Below are positions 62,043 through 64,000 of a stretch of DNA of 64,000 bases, piece by piece. The stretch is from NCBI GenBank assembly GCA_934725305.1, contig CAKVBA010000009.1, forward strand, positions 4,550 through 68,549. Reading direction: 5' to 3'. The position numbers were made by a program, and so were the translations under genes. The notes beneath the pieces were generated by a model. The model made no database searches and was not told the DNA's origin. It saw nothing but the letters and a program-made list of their open reading frames with translations. The stretch is from an uncultured Parabacteroides sp. (GTDB lineage Bacteria; Bacteroidota; Bacteroidia; Bacteroidales; Tannerellaceae). Position 1 is the stretch's first letter. Every line of letters starts with the position of its first letter.

Positions 62043-62260
62043 AGGGCGTTGCTAACGCTCTATTGTTTTGTGTGAGCGTTGCCAATACTCTATTGCCCAG
62101 GGCTAATGAGAACCTTGCACCTCCATTCGGAGGCGTGCGTTAACACAAATCACAAATATAATATCCCAATGTGTTCGCGTGTGTTTACGCGACATAGCAA
62201 CGGCGCCCGTGGCGAATGCCATGGGCAATGGTTTTCTTAGCCCAGGGCAGCGCCCTGGGT
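62043..62260. repeat. REP-like palindrome cluster left of hsdS
   Basis: Several perfect or near-perfect short hairpins follow one another: TCGCGT/ACGCGA (62175-62192), GCCCGTGGC/GCCATGGGC (62204-62226) and CCCAGGGC/GCCCTGGG (62241-62259). A direct repeat (GGGCGTTGCTAACGCTCTATTG and GAGCGTTGCCAATACTCTATTG types) stands at 62046-62093. Similar GCCC...GGGC hairpins stand right of hsdS. They look like REP elements. No gene is seen in 62029-62669; element copy E fills the rest. Confidence 0.6.
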
Positions 62261-62329
62261 TATTGTATTTTACGAAGATTCATTTTTACTAATAACGAGG
62301 GATAAAATCATTAGAAGCAACCGGCAATT

Positions 62330-62624
62330 CCGCCACGGTTGACCGGCAATTCCGCCACGTTTAAAAACAGCCTTGAAAAACAAGGTTATGGGCTCTCTTT
62401 CAAGGGTCTATAGACTTTCCGGAATTAGTCTATAGACTTTCTGGAATTAGTCTATAGACTTTCGGAAAAAAGGGTATAGACTTTTTTGAAAATGGGTAGG
62501 CACTCCGTTCGAATTGGGTAGGCACTCCGTTGGAAAGGAGTAGTTATCCAATTTCCGTAGATAAGCTACTCCGTTTTGATGGGGTTAATGGCTTCTTGGT
62601 TTCTTGTAGGCTTATTGTATTTTT
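62330..62624 (+). repeat. Dispersed intergenic element, copy E (9 x 22-bp array)
   Basis: This plus-strand copy has nine units at 62384-62584: one GGTTATGGG unit, three GTCTATAGAC units, GGTATAGAC, two GGTAGGCACTCCG units, AGTAGTTATCC and a final ATAAGCTACTCCG type. It ends in CTTATTGTATTTT about 45 bp before the hsdS stop codon. Its left flank has diverged or been replaced by a GGCAATTCCGCCACG direct repeat (62324-62359). Confidence 0.82.
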
Positions 62625-62669
62625 ATATTCTTTTTATCGCACTAAAGTTGTTGCCCGGTCTCTTGTTCA

Positions 62670-63857
62670 CTATTCAAACCAATATTGCATACGAGAGGCC
62701 AACAGCGTTTCAAGGTCGGCAATCGCCTTTTGAACTTCCGCCTTTTGCTTCTCTATCTGCTTGATGCGCTCAGCAAAGAGTTGCTGGAGTGGAAGAGGAG
62801 GAAGAGGAATGGGAAGTTTTTTAAATTCTTCAAAATTGATACTATCAACAGTTACTGCTTTTGTTTTGCTAAGAAGATACGAAGAACTCATCTTAAGTGT
62901 ATACAATATAAAAAGAGTATTTGCTTTATTTTCATAAACCAACAAAGCTTTAATATCTTGATTTATCGTAACAGGTCTTGTTGTAATAGCAATTGGTAGT
63001 GTATGCTTAAGAATACCACTTCTATTCACAATCAATATAGTTCCTGTTGGAAGTAACTTCGCAGAACTATTTTGCATTCCTAGTTCTGTTATATGTAATA
63101 AGGAGTTTGAGATATACATTGATTTCATGTCTTTAGATGAAACCCAAACAATATCACCATTCCAATATTCTGGTTTATTCTTTGATGGAGTTCCACCACC
63201 TTTAGAGGTGGAGATTTCCCCCAACTTCTTCACTTCCCATCCCATTTCATTCTCCACGGGATCGCCAAACATCTGATAGAAGATACTTTGAGCGAGGTTG
63301 TCATAATCTTTTAGCTGCTCCTTCTTCAAACGAATCAACTCGTTAATCTTGTCAAGCTCGGAGACAATGGCAAGTTGAATGGGTTTGGGTGGGAGAGGAA
63401 TGCAATCTTTGGCGACATCAGTGAACTTTATATTATTAATGTTTGCTCCATTGCCAATAGAAGATAAATAGGCTTTAAATGTTTGTGAGCAGAAATAATA
63501 GTAAGTGAATTTAGGGATCAATTTATCCTCATTTGGAACGATAAGCCCCATGAATCCACCAAATGCATATGGGTACTCTTTTTCAACAAAAGCAACTTTA
63601 CCCAAATGTTGTTTACTTCCATTTGACATACACATAAAGATAGAGTTTTTTCTAAGCTTTTTATCTTCAGGTATAGTAATGGAATCTGATATGTATTTTA
63701 ATTCATCTAAGTTTATGGAGTTTGTGCTTAAATCAATATTGTTTGATCTGAGTACTATATTGTTCGAAAAATCAACTTCATCTTTTCCAGAGTATGTTAG
63801 ACCTCTAAAAAAAGAAGTCACTTCTCCCAACTTCTTATATTCCCATCCTTGTTTCAT
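62670..63857 (-). CDS. hsdS: Type I restriction-modification specificity subunit
   Basis: This 395-residue protein directs a type I methylase/endonuclease to its DNA site. It has two target-recognition domains, about 1-150 and 205-350, each followed by a conserved helix (IVSELDKINELIRLKKEQLKDYD and LFAERIKQIEKQKAEVQKAIADLE). The start GWEYKKLGEV and the centre GWEVKKLGEI are near copies, encoded by 23-bp direct repeats. Length is normal. The gene is clearly richer in A+T than its neighbours, suggesting transfer. hsdM and hsdR would have to lie beyond the right edge. Confidence 0.93.
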   Translation of the reverse strand: MKQGWEYKKLGEVTSFFRGLTYSGKDEVDFSNNIVLRSNNIDLSTNSINLDELKYISDSITIPEDKKLRKNSIFMCMSNGSKQHLGKVAFVEKEYPYAFGGFMGLIVPNEDKLIPKFTYYYFCSQTFKAYLSSIGNGANINNIKFTDVAKDCIPLPPKPIQLAIVSELDKINELIRLKKEQLKDYDNLAQSIFYQMFGDPVENEMGWEVKKLGEISTSKGGGTPSKNKPEYWNGDIVWVSSKDMKSMYISNSLLHITELGMQNSSAKLLPTGTILIVNRSGILKHTLPIAITTRPVTINQDIKALLVYENKANTLFILYTLKMSSSYLLSKTKAVTVDSINFEEFKKLPIPLPPLPLQQLFAERIKQIEKQKAEVQKAIADLETLLASRMQYWFE

Positions 63858-63884
63858 CGTTCCTCCTTATCGTTATTGTTATAG

Positions 63885-64000
63885 CTCTGCGCCCCGGAGG
63901 GGCAACTTCTCCACAGGACAACACCCTGGGTATGATGTAATTATGAGCTATTCGCCCTGCAAGGGCAGCTTTAATATCTCGTTGTTTTTTATAGTTGCCC
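63885..64000. repeat. REP-like palindromes right of hsdS
   Basis: GCCCCGGAGGGGC (near 63891-63903) and GCCCTGCAAGGGC (near 63955-63967) are short palindromes of the same style as the cluster at 62043-62260, with a CCCTGGG word between them. They lie upstream of hsdS and reach the window edge. No gene is seen in 63858-64000. Confidence 0.5.

Overview
The window is from a Bacteroidales genome, most likely a Parabacteroides- or Bacteroides-like gut species. Evidence: promoters of the Bacteroidetes type (TTTG, about 19 bp, TAnnTTTG), many lipoproteins and polysaccharide enzymes (GH92, GH130, GH51, GH20), an eukaryote/archaea-type prolyl-tRNA synthetase, and RprY/PhoB-type and LytTR regulators. 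The genus is an inference; no 16S gene is present.

Layout. 1-3.4 kb: the end of a MacB-type ABC exporter with its own LytS/LytTR two-component pair. 3.6-10.4 kb: a MATE exporter behind a structured leader, a radical SAM/SPASM protein, a LysE-type exporter, YjbQ, and a PhoR/PhoB-type kinase-regulator pair. 10.6-10.9 kb: a three-gene tRNA operon (Gly-GCC, Leu-CAG, Leu-GAG). 11-17.1 kb, minus strand: purine nucleoside phosphorylase, an MTA/SAH deaminase-type amidohydrolase, an M20 dipeptidase, an esterase and ProS.

18.2-35.7 kb, plus strand: the most unusual part. An IclR regulator heads a run of co-directional genes. First come secreted parts: a beta-propeller di-haem cytochrome, a chorismatase/RidA-like protein, a Cys/His-rich cupin lipoprotein and a 1,333-residue NPCBM/propeller/di-haem/FGE-like protein, plus a fused CcsBA that can attach haem to them. 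Then come cytosolic parts: a VOC protein, DhaK, DhaL and an LsrF-type thiolase that keeps Lys203. A propeller lipoprotein, an AmpG-like transporter and a GH130 phosphorylase follow. I read this as an uncharacterised pathway in which a periplasmic oxidation is joined to a kinase/isomerase/thiolase breakdown of a small keto compound. The substrate cannot be read from sequence.

36.7-64 kb: a tripartite efflux operon with two RND pumps, a GH92 mannosidase, a polyprenol-phosphate mannosyltransferase with dihydroorotase, queDE, a GH51 arabinofuranosidase, an outer-membrane protein, an M28 peptidase, a GH20 hexosaminidase, glyA, cysQ, and an AT-rich hsdS at the right edge bracketed by REP-like palindromes.

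A second unusual theme lies between genes. Five large dispersed elements (near 6.2, 17.4, 35.8, 48.2 and 62.3 kb) each carry an array of 7-9 degenerate 22-bp units drawn from a small shared set of unit types. A separate family of GGTGYGTCA...TGACGCACC inverted repeats is also scattered through the intergenic DNA.
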